A stretch of DNA of 46,537 nt from an uncultured Caryophanales bacterium. Its GTDB lineage: Bacteria > Bacillota_I > Bacilli_A > RFN20 > CAG-826. This document shows positions 16,278-25,380 of the stretch, piece by piece. Position 1 is the first letter of the stretch. Every line of letters begins with the position of its first letter. Location of the stretch: positions 1 to 46,537 of the forward strand of contig CAJJXG010000011.1 in NCBI GenBank assembly GCA_905197045.1, written 5' to 3'. The notes beneath the pieces were generated by a model. That model was not told the DNA's origin, ran no database searches, and worked only from the letters and a program-made list of their open reading frames with translations. Both the position numbers and the translations under genes were made by a program.

Positions 16278-17798
16278 ATGGAAATTAAAGCAAATGAAAT
16301 ATCTTCCCTTATTAAAAAAGAAATAGAAAATTTTAATAAGACCACTGAATATAATAAAAATTTAGGAACAGTTGTAGAAGTTGGTGATGGAATCGCAATA
16401 ATTTATGGCCTTCAAGATGTTATTTTAGGTGAACTTTTGGAATTCCAGGGCGGCGTTTATGGCATGGTTATGAATCTTGAAGAAGATTCATTAAGTGCTG
16501 TTTTATTAGGTGAAGCCAATAAAGTTAAAGAAGGCGACACAGTTAAAGGAACAGGAAAAGTTGCAACTGTCCCAGTAGGGGATGAGTTATTAGGACGCGT
16601 CGTTGATGCTTTAGGTCGACCAATCGATGATAGAGGAGATATCAAAACTTCACTAAGATATCCAATCGAAAGAAAAGCTCCTCCAATCATTGCTCGAGAA
16701 AGTGTTAATTCTCCAATTGAGACTGGTATTAAATGTATCGATGCTTTAATTCCAATAGGTAAGGGGCAAAGAGAATTAATAATTGGTGATAGACAAAGTG
16801 GCAAAACAGCTATTGCAGTTGATACAATTATTAACCAAAAAGGTAAAAATGTAATTTGTATTTATGTTGCAATTGGTCAAAAAAATTCAAGTGTTGCAAC
16901 GATTTATGATAAATTAAACAGTTTTGGAGCGATGGAATATACTTTAATCGTAAATGCTAGTGCGAGTGAATTGTCACCTCTTTTATATATTGCGCCATTT
17001 GCTGGTATGTCGATGGCTGAATACTGGATGGAAAAAGGTAAAGATGTATTAATTATTTTTGACGATTTAAGTAAACATGCAATCGCTTATAGAGCTTTAT
17101 CATTGTTACTAAAAAGAAGTCCAGGAAGAGAAGCTTATCCAGGAGATATTTTCTATCTTCATTCAAGACTTTTAGAAAGAGCAGCTAAACTTAATAAAAA
17201 GTTAGGTGGAGGAAGCATTACAGCTTTACCTATAATTGAAACTTTAGCTGGTGACATCAGTGCTTATATCCCAACAAATGTTATTTCTATTACTGATGGA
17301 CAAATATTTTTATCAACGGATTTATTCAATGCAGGTCAAAGACCAGCTGTTGATGTAGGACTTTCAGTAAGCAGAGTTGGAAGTAATGCTCAATATAGAG
17401 TGATGAAGCAAGTTTCTTCCTCTATGAAAATGGAAATTGCTAGTTATAAAGAGTTAGCTAATTTTGCACAATTTGGTAGTGACCTAGATAAAAAGACAAA
17501 AGAGACAATTAAACATGGTGAAGTTTTAACTGAAGTTTTAAAGCAAGATCAATATTCTCCGTATATTTTAGAAAAAGAAGTTTTAGAGATTTTTGCTGTA
17601 AAAAATAAATTTTTAGATGATTTAGATGTAGCAAGTGTTAATAGCTTTTTAGAAAATCTATGGACGTATATGAATAACTTCCATAAAAAGGTTCTTGATG
17701 AAATTAAGGTCAAAAAAGAACTTAGTCAAGAATTAGAGAAAAAACTTTATGAGGCTATAAGTGAGTTTAAAAAGGAACAAGAATTTAAGAAGAAATGA
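16278..17798 (+). CDS. atpA: ATP synthase F1 subunit alpha
   Basis: Subunit alpha, 506 aa, carrying the non-catalytic nucleotide sites. The Walker A GDRQSGKT is at 170-177; the Walker B region reads DVLIIFDDLSKHA; the alpha-specific arginine finger lies in VGLSVSRVGSNAQ. Length is normal. The stop overlaps the atpG start by 4 nt (ATGA). Confidence 0.97.
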   Translation: MEIKANEISSLIKKEIENFNKTTEYNKNLGTVVEVGDGIAIIYGLQDVILGELLEFQGGVYGMVMNLEEDSLSAVLLGEANKVKEGDTVKGTGKVATVPVGDELLGRVVDALGRPIDDRGDIKTSLRYPIERKAPPIIARESVNSPIETGIKCIDALIPIGKGQRELIIGDRQSGKTAIAVDTIINQKGKNVICIYVAIGQKNSSVATIYDKLNSFGAMEYTLIVNASASELSPLLYIAPFAGMSMAEYWMEKGKDVLIIFDDLSKHAIAYRALSLLLKRSPGREAYPGDIFYLHSRLLERAAKLNKKLGGGSITALPIIETLAGDISAYIPTNVISITDGQIFLSTDLFNAGQRPAVDVGLSVSRVGSNAQYRVMKQVSSSMKMEIASYKELANFAQFGSDLDKKTKETIKHGEVLTEVLKQDQYSPYILEKEVLEIFAVKNKFLDDLDVASVNSFLENLWTYMNNFHKKVLDEIKVKKELSQELEKKLYEAISEFKKEQEFKKK

Positions 17799-18646
17799 GT
17801 CAAAGTTTAAACAAAGTAAAAAAGAGAATTGTAACAGTTGAAGCAACTAAGAAATTGACAAGCGCTATGAAACTAGTAAGTAGCGTTAAATTTTCTAAAC
17901 TTTCAAAAGAGATAATGATACATCAAGATTACTATCATTACTTAAAAGATCTTGCTTCAACCTGTTTTAGTGCTGCAAAAGTAAATTCGCTTGATGTTCC
18001 TTATATAAAAAAGAATGAGGGTAGTCAAAAAAGATTGATTGTTGTTGTTTCTTCTTCGATGGGAATGTGTGGAGCTTACAATATCAATATAAAAAAGTTA
18101 CTTGAAAGTGAGTATAAAAAAGGCGATGAGCTTTTAATAATTGGCAAGAATTTAATTCAGGATTTAGAAGGCGATAATGTTAAAATTAATGATAGTTTTG
18201 CGGACATTTTAGATGATTTTAGCGTTTCTAACTTAAGAACTTTATCTCATTATTTAATTGAAAAATTTGAAGAAAAGGAATACAGAGAAATTATTTTACT
18301 TTATACAAAATATCAAAATCCGATATCCTTTGTTCCTAAAAAATCTTCAATTTTACCAGTGGAATTTAACTTTGATAAGAAAAGTGGACTTAATAATGGC
18401 GATTTTGAGCCTGGTTTAGTCTTGTTCACCCATGAGTTTACTAGACTATATATTGTTACTGATTTATATTTTAAAATTTTTGAAAGTTACCTTTCTGAAG
18501 TGGCTTCAAGAAGAAATGCAATGGATAATGCAGATAAAAATGCAAAAGATTTAATTGAAAAACTTACTCTTGAATTTAATAAAGCCCGTCAAGCTAGCAT
18601 CACTCAAGAGATTACTGAAGTTGTCAATGGAAGTGCAAATAAATAG
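17795..18646 (+). CDS. atpG: ATP synthase F1 subunit gamma
   Basis: Central rotor shaft, 283 aa. The N-terminal helix RIVTVEATKKLTSAMKLVSS and the C-terminal helix with RRNAMDNADKNAKDLI are the conserved coiled-coil parts. The middle Rossmann-like region is more divergent than average (VVVSSSMGMCGAYN instead of the usual SDRGLCGGFN). Translation is probably coupled to atpA through the ATGA overlap. Confidence 0.94.
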   Translation: MSQSLNKVKKRIVTVEATKKLTSAMKLVSSVKFSKLSKEIMIHQDYYHYLKDLASTCFSAAKVNSLDVPYIKKNEGSQKRLIVVVSSSMGMCGAYNINIKKLLESEYKKGDELLIIGKNLIQDLEGDNVKINDSFADILDDFSVSNLRTLSHYLIEKFEEKEYREIILLYTKYQNPISFVPKKSSILPVEFNFDKKSGLNNGDFEPGLVLFTHEFTRLYIVTDLYFKIFESYLSEVASRRNAMDNADKNAKDLIEKLTLEFNKARQASITQEITEVVNGSANK

Positions 18647-18658
18647 GAGGCGATTAAC

Positions 18659-20077
18659 ATGAAAAACATATTAAATAAAGAAGCTGAAAAAGGTGTTTTA
18701 GTCCAAGCAGTTGGACCTATTATTGATGTACGCTTTTTAGATGGTTGTTTACCTCCAATTTTGACTGCTTTAACTTTAAAATTAAACGAGGAAACATTAG
18801 TTCTTGAAGTTGAACAACATGTTGGTGATGATGTTTGCCGTTGCATTGCTATGTCTCCGACTGATGGAGTAAAACGTGGCATGGAAGTTATTAATACACA
18901 TAAACCAATTGAAGTTCCAGTGGGTGAAGCGACTTTAGGTAGAATGTTTAATGTTTTAGGTAAGCCAATTGATGGAAGAGAAGATAACGCTAGTATTAAT
19001 AATGCAAGAAAAATGCCAATTCATAGAGAGGCTCCAGCTTTTAAAGAGCAAATTCCTCAAAAAGAAATCTTAGAGACCGGAATTAAAGTTATCGACTTAT
19101 TGTGTCCTTTTGTAAAAGGCGGTAAGGTCGGACTTTTTGGTGGAGCTGGCGTTGGTAAAACTGTTTTAATTCAAGAATTGATTAATAACATTGCAACCGA
19201 ACAAAATGGTATTTCTGTTTTTGCTGGAGTAGGTGAAAGAAGTCGTGAAGGAAATGACCTCTATAATGAGATGAAAGAAACAGGAGTTATTAATAAAACC
19301 GCTCTTGTTTATGGTCAAATGAATGAAGTACCTGGTGCTAGAATGAGAGTTGCTCTATCAGCTTTGACAATGGCTGAATATTTTAGAGATAATGCTCATC
19401 AAGATGTGTTGTTTTTTATAGATAATATTTTTAGATTTACACAAGCTGGAAGTGAAGTTAGTGCTTTGATTGGTAGAATGCCTTCCGCGGTTGGCTATCA
19501 ACCAACTCTTGCTACCGAAATGGGTCAACTTCAAGAAAGAATTACCTCTACAAAAAGTGGCTCAATTACGTCTATTCAGGCTGTTTATGTCCCAGCCGAT
19601 GATTTAACAGATCCTGCTCCTGCTACGACTTTTAGCCATCTTGATGCAAAAACTGTTTTAGATAGAAATATCGCTGCTTTAGGAATATATCCAGCGGTCG
19701 ATCCTCTTGAAAGCAGTTCAAATATTCTTGATCCTAAAATTATTGGTGAGGAACACTATAAAGTGGCTAGAGGCGTTCAAGCAATTCTTCAAAGATATAA
19801 AGAACTCCAAGACATAATTGCTATTTTAGGTATGGAAGAATTAAGTGAGGACGATAAGTTAATTGTCAATAGAGCAAGAAAAATTCGAAATTTCTTATCA
19901 CAACCTTTCCATGTTGCAGAGGCATATTCTGGGAAGCAAGGAGTTTATGTTCATTTAAAAGATACAGTCTCTTCTTTTAAGCGAATTCTTGAAGGAGAAT
20001 TTGATAAATATCCTGAAAGCGAATTTTTATATCGTGGAACAGTAGACGAAATTAAAGAAAATCACCATGAAAAATAA
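18659..20077 (+). CDS. atpD: ATP synthase F1 subunit beta
   Basis: Catalytic subunit beta, 472 aa. Walker A GGAGVGKT is at 161-168; the catalytic GERSREGNDLYNEM and Walker B DVLFFIDNIFRFTQAG follow, and the C-terminal domain is complete. The N-terminus carries about 12 extra residues before the usual beta start. TAGGAGG at 18645-18651 supports the ATG at 18659. It overlaps atpC by 11 nt. Confidence 0.97.
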   Translation: MKNILNKEAEKGVLVQAVGPIIDVRFLDGCLPPILTALTLKLNEETLVLEVEQHVGDDVCRCIAMSPTDGVKRGMEVINTHKPIEVPVGEATLGRMFNVLGKPIDGREDNASINNARKMPIHREAPAFKEQIPQKEILETGIKVIDLLCPFVKGGKVGLFGGAGVGKTVLIQELINNIATEQNGISVFAGVGERSREGNDLYNEMKETGVINKTALVYGQMNEVPGARMRVALSALTMAEYFRDNAHQDVLFFIDNIFRFTQAGSEVSALIGRMPSAVGYQPTLATEMGQLQERITSTKSGSITSIQAVYVPADDLTDPAPATTFSHLDAKTVLDRNIAALGIYPAVDPLESSSNILDPKIIGEEHYKVARGVQAILQRYKELQDIIAILGMEELSEDDKLIVNRARKIRNFLSQPFHVAEAYSGKQGVYVHLKDTVSSFKRILEGEFDKYPESEFLYRGTVDEIKENHHEK

Positions 20078-20474
20078 AATTAGTTTTAAGATATATTCAG
20101 TCGATGGAAAATCTTATTGTGAAGAAATCGACTCCATTTATTTGGACGTTCCAGATCACGGAATAATTGGACTTTTACCTGGCCATACTCCCTTTACTGC
20201 AATGTTGCACATAAGCACTTTTTATATAATAAACTCCGCAAAAACGACATATTTTGCAATTAGTGGAGGGACTATAAATTTTAAAAATAACGAGGCAATA
20301 ATACTTGCTCAAACATATGAAAAAGAAGACGAACTTGATAAAGCGAGGATTGAAAAAGCGCGTGATGAAGCCTTAAAAATTCTCTCTCAAGTTGCCAAAA
20401 ACGATAAAGAAACCTACGAAAATGCATCTTTTAGCCTTAAAAAAGCAATTAACAGACTAAAACTTTTAAAGTAA
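20067..20474 (+). CDS. atpC: ATP synthase F1 subunit epsilon
   Basis: Subunit epsilon, 135 aa, a rotor subunit with regulatory potential. The beta-sandwich domain contains DVPDHGIIGLLPGHTPFTAML, a variant of the usual GE-x-G-x-LPGH segment. The C-terminal two-helix domain (about 85-135) is present and Lys-rich. Start overlaps atpD in another frame, which suggests coupling. Confidence 0.9.
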   Translation: MKNKISFKIYSVDGKSYCEEIDSIYLDVPDHGIIGLLPGHTPFTAMLHISTFYIINSAKTTYFAISGGTINFKNNEAIILAQTYEKEDELDKARIEKARDEALKILSQVAKNDKETYENASFSLKKAINRLKLLK

Positions 20475-20503
20475 AATAAAAAGTACGAGGGACGAGGGCC
20501 GGG

Positions 20504-21706
20504 ATGATGAAAAATTTTATATTTATTTCACCACATTTTCCTTCAAGTTATTGGAGATTTTGTCTAGCTTTAAAAAACAGAGGATTTAGAGTTCTAGGTA
20601 TAGGAGATGCTCCTTATAATGAACTTGGGGAAGAATGTCGTTTTGCATTAGATGAATACTATTGCTGTACTAATATGGATGATTTTGAAAATGAGAAGAA
20701 AGCAGTTCAATATTTTCAAGATAAGTATGGAAAGATAGATTATATTGAAAGCAATAACGAATATTGGCTCGAAAAAGATGCTCGATTAAGAAGTGAATTT
20801 AACGTAACTACTGGGCCAACTTTAAATGATATTGAAAAGTATAAATTAAAGTCTCTTCAAAAAGAATATTATGCAAAAGCAGGGCTTAAATGTGCTAGAT
20901 ATATTCTCGTTGACAGTTTAGAAAAAGCTAAAGAATTTGCAAATACTGTGAATTATCCTGTATTTGCTAAACCTAATAATGGTGTAGGCGCTCAAGATAC
21001 ACATAAGTTTAATAATGAAGTTGAATTAGAAGCTTGGTTTGCTAGGAAAGACCCTAAAAAAGTTTACATTATGGAAGAGTATGTAAACGGAAAAATTATT
21101 TCCTTTGATGGGGTAAGCGATAGCAAATCAGATGTAATTTTTGCAACCTCTAACGTTTTTGAAAACGATAATAGTGCAATCGTTGAGCAAGAACTTGATG
21201 ATATGTATTATTGTGTTCCTAAAATCAGTGATGAATTTTTAGAAATGGGCAAAAAAGCAATAAAAGCCTTTGAAGTGAAAAATCGTTTTTTTCATCTTGA
21301 GTGGTTTGTATTAAATGAAGATCACCCATATTTAGGAAAGAAGGGAACTATTATTCCTCTTGAAGCAAATATGAGACCAGCTGGAGCGTACACCCCAGAT
21401 CTTATTAACTTTGCAAACTCTACAAATTGCTATGAAATTTATGCTGACAGCATTGCTTATGATGAAAATCGTGAAGATATGTCTTATACCAAATATTTTG
21501 CTGTAGCATGTAGTAGAAGAAATAAATATAAATATCTTCACTCGCTTGATGAAATTCTTAAGAATTATCATAACAACGTTTGTTTCTATGGGACATATCC
21601 ACACGTTTTAAGAGACGATATGGGCGACTCTTTTGTAATGGCGAAATTTTCGACTCTAGAAGAGGTCAAAGCTTTTGATAAATTTGCAAGAGAGAAAGTT
21701 AATTAA
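20504..21706 (+). CDS. ATP-grasp domain enzyme, substrate unknown
   Basis: Cytoplasmic ATP-grasp protein of 400 aa. The pre-ATP-grasp region (1 to about 115) is Rossmann-like. The ATP-binding segments are visible as FAKPNNGVGAQDT (Lys in the glycine-rich loop), MEEYVNGK and LEANMRPAG for Mg2+ ligation. Such enzymes ligate a carboxylate to an amine or thiol; nothing here names the substrate. It lies 29 nt after atpC without a terminator between, and a terminator follows, so it may be the tail of the ATP synthase transcript. The preceding ACGAGGGACGAGGG stretch could supply the ribosome site. The start could be either of the two adjacent ATGs. Confidence 0.8.
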   Translation: MMKNFIFISPHFPSSYWRFCLALKNRGFRVLGIGDAPYNELGEECRFALDEYYCCTNMDDFENEKKAVQYFQDKYGKIDYIESNNEYWLEKDARLRSEFNVTTGPTLNDIEKYKLKSLQKEYYAKAGLKCARYILVDSLEKAKEFANTVNYPVFAKPNNGVGAQDTHKFNNEVELEAWFARKDPKKVYIMEEYVNGKIISFDGVSDSKSDVIFATSNVFENDNSAIVEQELDDMYYCVPKISDEFLEMGKKAIKAFEVKNRFFHLEWFVLNEDHPYLGKKGTIIPLEANMRPAGAYTPDLINFANSTNCYEIYADSIAYDENREDMSYTKYFAVACSRRNKYKYLHSLDEILKNYHNNVCFYGTYPHVLRDDMGDSFVMAKFSTLEEVKAFDKFAREKVN

Positions 21707-21728
21707 ACCTTTTTAAGTATTAATAATG

Positions 21729-21753
21729 AGAGCTATCTAAAGATAGCTCTTTT
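21729..21753 (+). terminator. Terminator after ATP-grasp gene
   Basis: AGAGCTATCT (21729-21738) and AGATAGCTCT (21741-21750) form a tight hairpin followed by TTT. It probably ends the mscS-atp-ATP-grasp transcript. Confidence 0.75.
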
Positions 21754-21809
21754 AAATTGCTTTTTGAAAGTTTTTAAATGATAATAAATATACTTAAAGG
21801 AAAAAAATT

Positions 21810-22355
21810 ATGGATAAAGAAGGTCAAAGAAAGCTTTTTTCGTTATTTAAAAAAAGTGATGTCAAACCAGAATTGTTTAAAGCTGTTATTGAAATTCCTA
21901 AAGGAAGCAAAACTAAATACGAATTAGACAAGGATACTGGATTAATCAAACTCGACAGAGTTTTGTTTACTTCGACTCATTATCCACATAATTACGGATT
22001 TATTCCTTTAACTTATTGTGAAGATGGCGATCCATTAGATGTTTTGGTTTTATGTAGTGAAAAATTATATCCTTTAACAACCTTAACTGTAAGACCTATT
22101 GGGGTTTTGGAAGTAATAGACAGTGGGGCTAGAGATTCAAAAATTATTGGTGTAAGTGTTGATGATCCTTTTTATAACTCTTATTATGACACTAGCGATT
22201 TACCAAAACATATTTTTGACGAGATTAAAAACTTTTTTGATGTCTATAAAAAATTAGAAGGAAGTAAACTTTTGACAGGGGAAATTGAAGGAGCAGGAAA
22301 AGCAAAGGAAGTTATTCTTCGCTGTATCAAGTTATATGAAGAAAGAGATGCTTAA
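21810..22355 (+). CDS. ppa: Inorganic pyrophosphatase, family I
   Basis: Soluble family I pyrophosphatase, 181 aa, hydrolysing PPi from biosynthesis with Mg2+. The signature EDGDPLDVLVL (about 70-80) holds the metal Asp residues. EIPKGSKTKYE and STHYPHNYGFIP are conserved substrate-site segments. AAAGGA lies 8-9 nt upstream of the ATG. It converges on the next gene with a 4-nt stop overlap and no terminator between. Confidence 0.94.
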   Translation: MDKEGQRKLFSLFKKSDVKPELFKAVIEIPKGSKTKYELDKDTGLIKLDRVLFTSTHYPHNYGFIPLTYCEDGDPLDVLVLCSEKLYPLTTLTVRPIGVLEVIDSGARDSKIIGVSVDDPFYNSYYDTSDLPKHIFDEIKNFFDVYKKLEGSKLLTGEIEGAGKAKEVILRCIKLYEERDA

Positions 22356-23206
22356 AGCTTATAGAAATTCTTGATATTCATCATTGCTTCTTTAATGTGA
22401 TTAAATTTTTCAATGGAGATATCATAGTAAATTTTATCTCCTCTTTTTTTGTAATAATGAAGTGCCCAATAGTAGAAAATAATATCTAAAAAGCGACAAT
22501 AGATATCGACTTTTTTCATTTTAAGATTACTAAATTTATATCCATAATATTGTTTTAAAAAGAATTCTTCTTGCTCTTTTGATAAATTGTTTTCACTTAT
22601 GAAACTTGCTAAATCAAATAATGGAGAGTTCATTGAGGCGTATTCCCAATCGATTAAAACAAGGCCATTAAATTTAAAGAGCAGATTATGATGTACTAAA
22701 TCATTGTGGCAGAGGCAATATTCTTTTTTATCATCTAAAGAATTAATCTCTTTAAATACTAATTTCTCGAATTTTTGGTCTAAAAAAGCTGCAGAATCAA
22801 CAAATTTTTTGTAATATTCAATTTTTTTGAAAGGCTCATAATCTTTAGATACCTTAATCTTAGAGGTGTGAAGTTTTTTGAGTGTTTTGCTAACATAGCG
22901 GATTTGCTCTTCATTAGGTGTAGAAAAATAAAATCTTGTATTATGAACAAATTTGCTAACTTTTGTACCTTTCTTACTATCTAAAAAAATGACCTTTTCA
23001 GATATCTTTAAAGGCTCTATTTTTTCATAAACTTCTTTTTCAAGTTTGTAATTTATTAATTCATCATGGTCTTTTCGAGGTAGGCGGAAAACATAAGCAT
23101 CATTAATCAAATAATTCTCATTAGTGATGCCTTCTTTGATTGGGATTTGACTACGAACTTCCTTGCTTGTAATCTCTTCAAAAAGTCTTTTAACGCCATG
23201 AATCAT
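22352..23206 (-). CDS. Choline/ethanolamine kinase-like phosphotransferase
   Basis: APH-fold kinase of 284 aa, resembling LicA-type choline kinases. N-lobe segment TNENYLINDAYVFRLPRKD resembles the choline-kinase nucleotide loop. The catalytic HNDLVHHNLL (Brenner motif) and metal-binding IDWEYAS are intact. Related enzymes phosphorylate choline, ethanolamine or small sugars; no substrate partner (licB/licC) is nearby, so this stays open. A TATAAT on the minus strand (23222-23217) ends 10 nt from the ATG, so the leader is only about 3-4 nt. Confidence 0.78.
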   Translation of the reverse strand: MIHGVKRLFEEITSKEVRSQIPIKEGITNENYLINDAYVFRLPRKDHDELINYKLEKEVYEKIEPLKISEKVIFLDSKKGTKVSKFVHNTRFYFSTPNEEQIRYVSKTLKKLHTSKIKVSKDYEPFKKIEYYKKFVDSAAFLDQKFEKLVFKEINSLDDKKEYCLCHNDLVHHNLLFKFNGLVLIDWEYASMNSPLFDLASFISENNLSKEQEEFFLKQYYGYKFSNLKMKKVDIYCRFLDIIFYYWALHYYKKRGDKIYYDISIEKFNHIKEAMMNIKNFYKL

Positions 23207-23216
23207 AACTACAAAT

Positions 23217-23222
23217 ATTATA
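23217..23222 (-). promoter_or_regulatory. -10 box for choline-kinase-like gene
   Basis: TATAAT reads on the minus strand at 23222-23217, ten nt before the ATG at 23206. The mRNA leader would be only a few bases. Confidence 0.45.
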
Positions 23223-23243
23223 AAAGTAGGGCCTTTATTGTGC

Positions 23244-23249
23244 TACAAT
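23244..23249 (+). promoter_or_regulatory. Leaderless -10 box for trmL
   Basis: TGC-TACAAT, an extended -10 at 23244-23249, ends 7 nt before the ATG at 23257. Transcription is expected to begin at the start codon. Confidence 0.55.
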
Positions 23250-23256
23250 TTTAAAC

Positions 23257-23781
23257 ATGGTTGGAATAATTTTGTATAGACCTGAGAAACCAGGTAATGT
23301 TGGTAATATTATTAGAACATGTATGGCAAGCGAAGCTAAGCTTTTTATAATTGGACCTTTAACGTTTTCTTTAACAGAGAAAGAACTTCAAAGAGCTGGC
23401 ATGGACTATATTAAAGAAAGCGATTTTGTTATTTATAAAGACTATGATGAGTTTTTAAAAGATTTCTTAGGTAAAAATATCTATTATGTAACTCGTTATT
23501 CAAATAAAGTGTATTCATCATTTGATTACTCAAATATTGAAGAGGACATTTATTTTATGTTTGGCCGTGAGTCAACCGGCATACCTCATGAGATTCTTAA
23601 AGAAAATATTGATAAAACATGTCGTATTCCTATGACAATAAGTGCTAGAAGTTTAAATCTTAGCAATTGTGTTGCTCTAGTTTTATATGAATGTCTTAGA
23701 CAAAGGAAATTCTATGGTTTAGCAACTTATGAGACAATTAAAGGAGAGAATTTTTTAGAAAACGAATTTAAAAACGACTAA
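23257..23781 (+). CDS. trmL: tRNA (cytidine(34)-2'-O)-methyltransferase
   Basis: SPOUT methyltransferase of 174 aa that 2'-O-methylates the wobble base of certain tRNAs. The three SPOUT motifs are present: YRPEKPGNVGNIIRTC (8-23), FMFGRESTGIP and RSLNLSNCVALVLYE near the C-terminus, which form the knotted SAM site. It is slightly longer than E. coli TrmL through a C-terminal tail that overlaps the convergent rqcH-like gene by 14 nt. Confidence 0.92.
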   Translation: MVGIILYRPEKPGNVGNIIRTCMASEAKLFIIGPLTFSLTEKELQRAGMDYIKESDFVIYKDYDEFLKDFLGKNIYYVTRYSNKVYSSFDYSNIEEDIYFMFGRESTGIPHEILKENIDKTCRIPMTISARSLNLSNCVALVLYECLRQRKFYGLATYETIKGENFLENEFKND

Positions 23782-25147
23782 CGTTTTTTAAATATTTATT
23801 AAAGTCATAATGAAATTCTTTAATAAAATATGATTCATAATTTGTTAATAAAACAAGCCCAGGTTCTTTTCCTTTTTTGATTGTTTTTACTTTTGCAAGA
23901 ATAATCTCAGCATCTTTTTTACCTGATAAAAATAAAGCGAACTCTAAGGCAAATTCAAGAGTTTTGTCATCAAGATCTTTTTTAAAAACAATTAAATGGT
24001 TTGAATGAATATTTTTTAAATGAATGAAATAGTCATCTTTGCTTGCGTATTTAAATGTTAGATTATCGTTTTGCAATGAATTTTTTCCAAAGCCAATTTT
24101 AGTACCATTAAACATAATATAATAAGGTTTTGCAGCGTTTTTGATATTTTTAGGCTTTTTATAATGGCTAACTTTAAGTATTTTCTTGTTAATAAGTTCT
24201 TGAATTATTTCTTCATAATCATCTTCATTAAATAATGGTAAGTTACTAATTACTAAACTTAAATATTCAATTTCATCTTCTGTTTTTTGAATGTACTCAT
24301 CCGTAGAAAGAATTGTAGATTTTGCTTTTTTATAAATCTTATAAAAGCGTTCTAGATTTTGAGATGGAGAATAAGATTCGTTTAATTTTATTTTTTGATC
24401 TTCGTAAACGAAATATTCATCTCCTCTTTTAATTTCAGAAAGGATAGTTAAAAGATAGTCAGCATAATCTTTATATTTGAGTTTTTCTTTTGCTTCTACT
24501 TGGTCTTCTTTAATTTTTTCTAATTTCTTTTCTAATGATTTTTTTCTTCTTTTTAGCTCAAGATTAATTTCTTTATATTTCTGGGCGAGGTGCAATCTCT
24601 CTATATTTTCAAAGTAGGATTCTTCAGCTAATAGATCTTTTTCACTTATTTCTTTAGAGAATTGAGCTTTTGTTGGAGCTTCATATATTCCATTTCTTAA
24701 AACTGGATGATGCGTGTCAATACCTTTAAAACGGAACGCCTCATCAACCTTTTTATCAACAAGCAAGATTAAGTTCGAATTGCTCTTAAATATTTCAAAA
24801 ATTAAAGAATAATGAATTTTATCGTAGGTGTCGGTGGTTTTAATAAACTCCAACTCAAGGATATTATCATCATTATAGATGGATGCTTTTAAAAAAAGAG
24901 AATTTAAAAGTTTACCTTTTAATCTTAAAAAGAAAGCGTTGCTTTGATTAAATAGAAACTTTTTATCAGTAAGTTTTAAAAAAGGATTCTTGACATTAAG
25001 AGAAATGAAAATTCCTTTGCTTTTACTTTTGGAAAAGGAAAAGAGATAATCATAATCGCTAAGGCATTGAATTTTATTAAGATAGGTGCCTGATAAAGAT
25101 GAATTAATTTCGTTGATATTTTCTTTTAATCTTTCAATAAATGTCAT
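23768..25147 (-). CDS. Short RqcH/NFACT-like protein, eroded
   Basis: NFACT family protein of 459 aa; RqcH/FbpA of Bacillus is about 570. NFACT-N covers about 1-165, a coiled coil about 190-340, and NFACT-R about 345-459 (YASKDDYFIHLKNIHSNHLIV). RqcH binds stalled 50S subunits and directs Ala-tailing. Here the helix-hairpin-helix section before the coiled coil is largely missing, and the Asp-Arg pair needed for tailing aligns with D94-N95. It may bind 50S without tailing. A minus-strand TATAAA ends 10 nt before the ATG, giving a near-leaderless start. Confidence 0.82.
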   Translation of the reverse strand: MTFIERLKENINEINSSLSGTYLNKIQCLSDYDYLFSFSKSKSKGIFISLNVKNPFLKLTDKKFLFNQSNAFFLRLKGKLLNSLFLKASIYNDDNILELEFIKTTDTYDKIHYSLIFEIFKSNSNLILLVDKKVDEAFRFKGIDTHHPVLRNGIYEAPTKAQFSKEISEKDLLAEESYFENIERLHLAQKYKEINLELKRRKKSLEKKLEKIKEDQVEAKEKLKYKDYADYLLTILSEIKRGDEYFVYEDQKIKLNESYSPSQNLERFYKIYKKAKSTILSTDEYIQKTEDEIEYLSLVISNLPLFNEDDYEEIIQELINKKILKVSHYKKPKNIKNAAKPYYIMFNGTKIGFGKNSLQNDNLTFKYASKDDYFIHLKNIHSNHLIVFKKDLDDKTLEFALEFALFLSGKKDAEIILAKVKTIKKGKEPGLVLLTNYESYFIKEFHYDFNKYLKNVSRF

Positions 25148-25193
25148 AATAACGCTATTTATAATACTTGAAACTAATAAATTTATCTAGTTG

Positions 25194-25221
25194 TTGACTA
25201 AGTTCACATTAATCTTATAGT
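25194..25221 (+). promoter_or_regulatory. Additional promoter upstream of gmk
   Basis: TTGACT (25194-25199) and TATAGT (25216-25221) are spaced 16 bp. It would start an RNA near 25228, about 150 nt upstream of gmk. The stretch downstream has no convincing ORF; a weak hairpin GCTTT-CTTAAA-AAAGC and a T-run (to about 25335) might end a short RNA. Confidence 0.4.
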
Positions 25222-25297
25222 GCGGTTTGCTTCATAAATGTTAATTTTTCCGATTAAATAGGCACAAAGTTATCAAGATTTTTGATTTTTTAAAAAA

Positions 25298-25312
25298 ATG
25301 TAAACGCTTTCT
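25298..25312 (+). promoter_or_regulatory. Candidate cre (CcpA) site
   Basis: ATGTAAACGCTTTCT fits every fixed position of the Bacillus cre consensus WTGNAANCGNWNNCW. It lies 33 bp upstream of the gmk -35 and downstream of the other promoter at 25194. No CcpA gene is in the window, so binding is an inference. Confidence 0.45.
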
Positions 25313-25344
25313 TAAAAAAGCAATCATTTTTTTCACGATTGTTA

Positions 25345-25374
25345 TTGAATATCGATTTTTTAAAAGTCTATAAT
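25345..25374 (+). promoter_or_regulatory. Leaderless promoter of gmk
   Basis: -35 TTGAAT (25345-25350), an 18-bp spacer and -10 TATAAT (25369-25374). The -10 ends 6 nt before the ATG at 25381, so the mRNA should begin at the start codon. Confidence 0.65.
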
Positions 25375-25380
25375 TTTTTT

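Noticed and set aside
16457..16804. Minus-strand frames opposite atpA and atpD
   Set aside because: Conserved ATP synthase genes fill the sense strand; the frames have no start signals.
25339..25380. TTG-initiated longer gmk frame
   Set aside because: The consensus -10 lies inside it and guanylate kinases start at the ATG at 25381.
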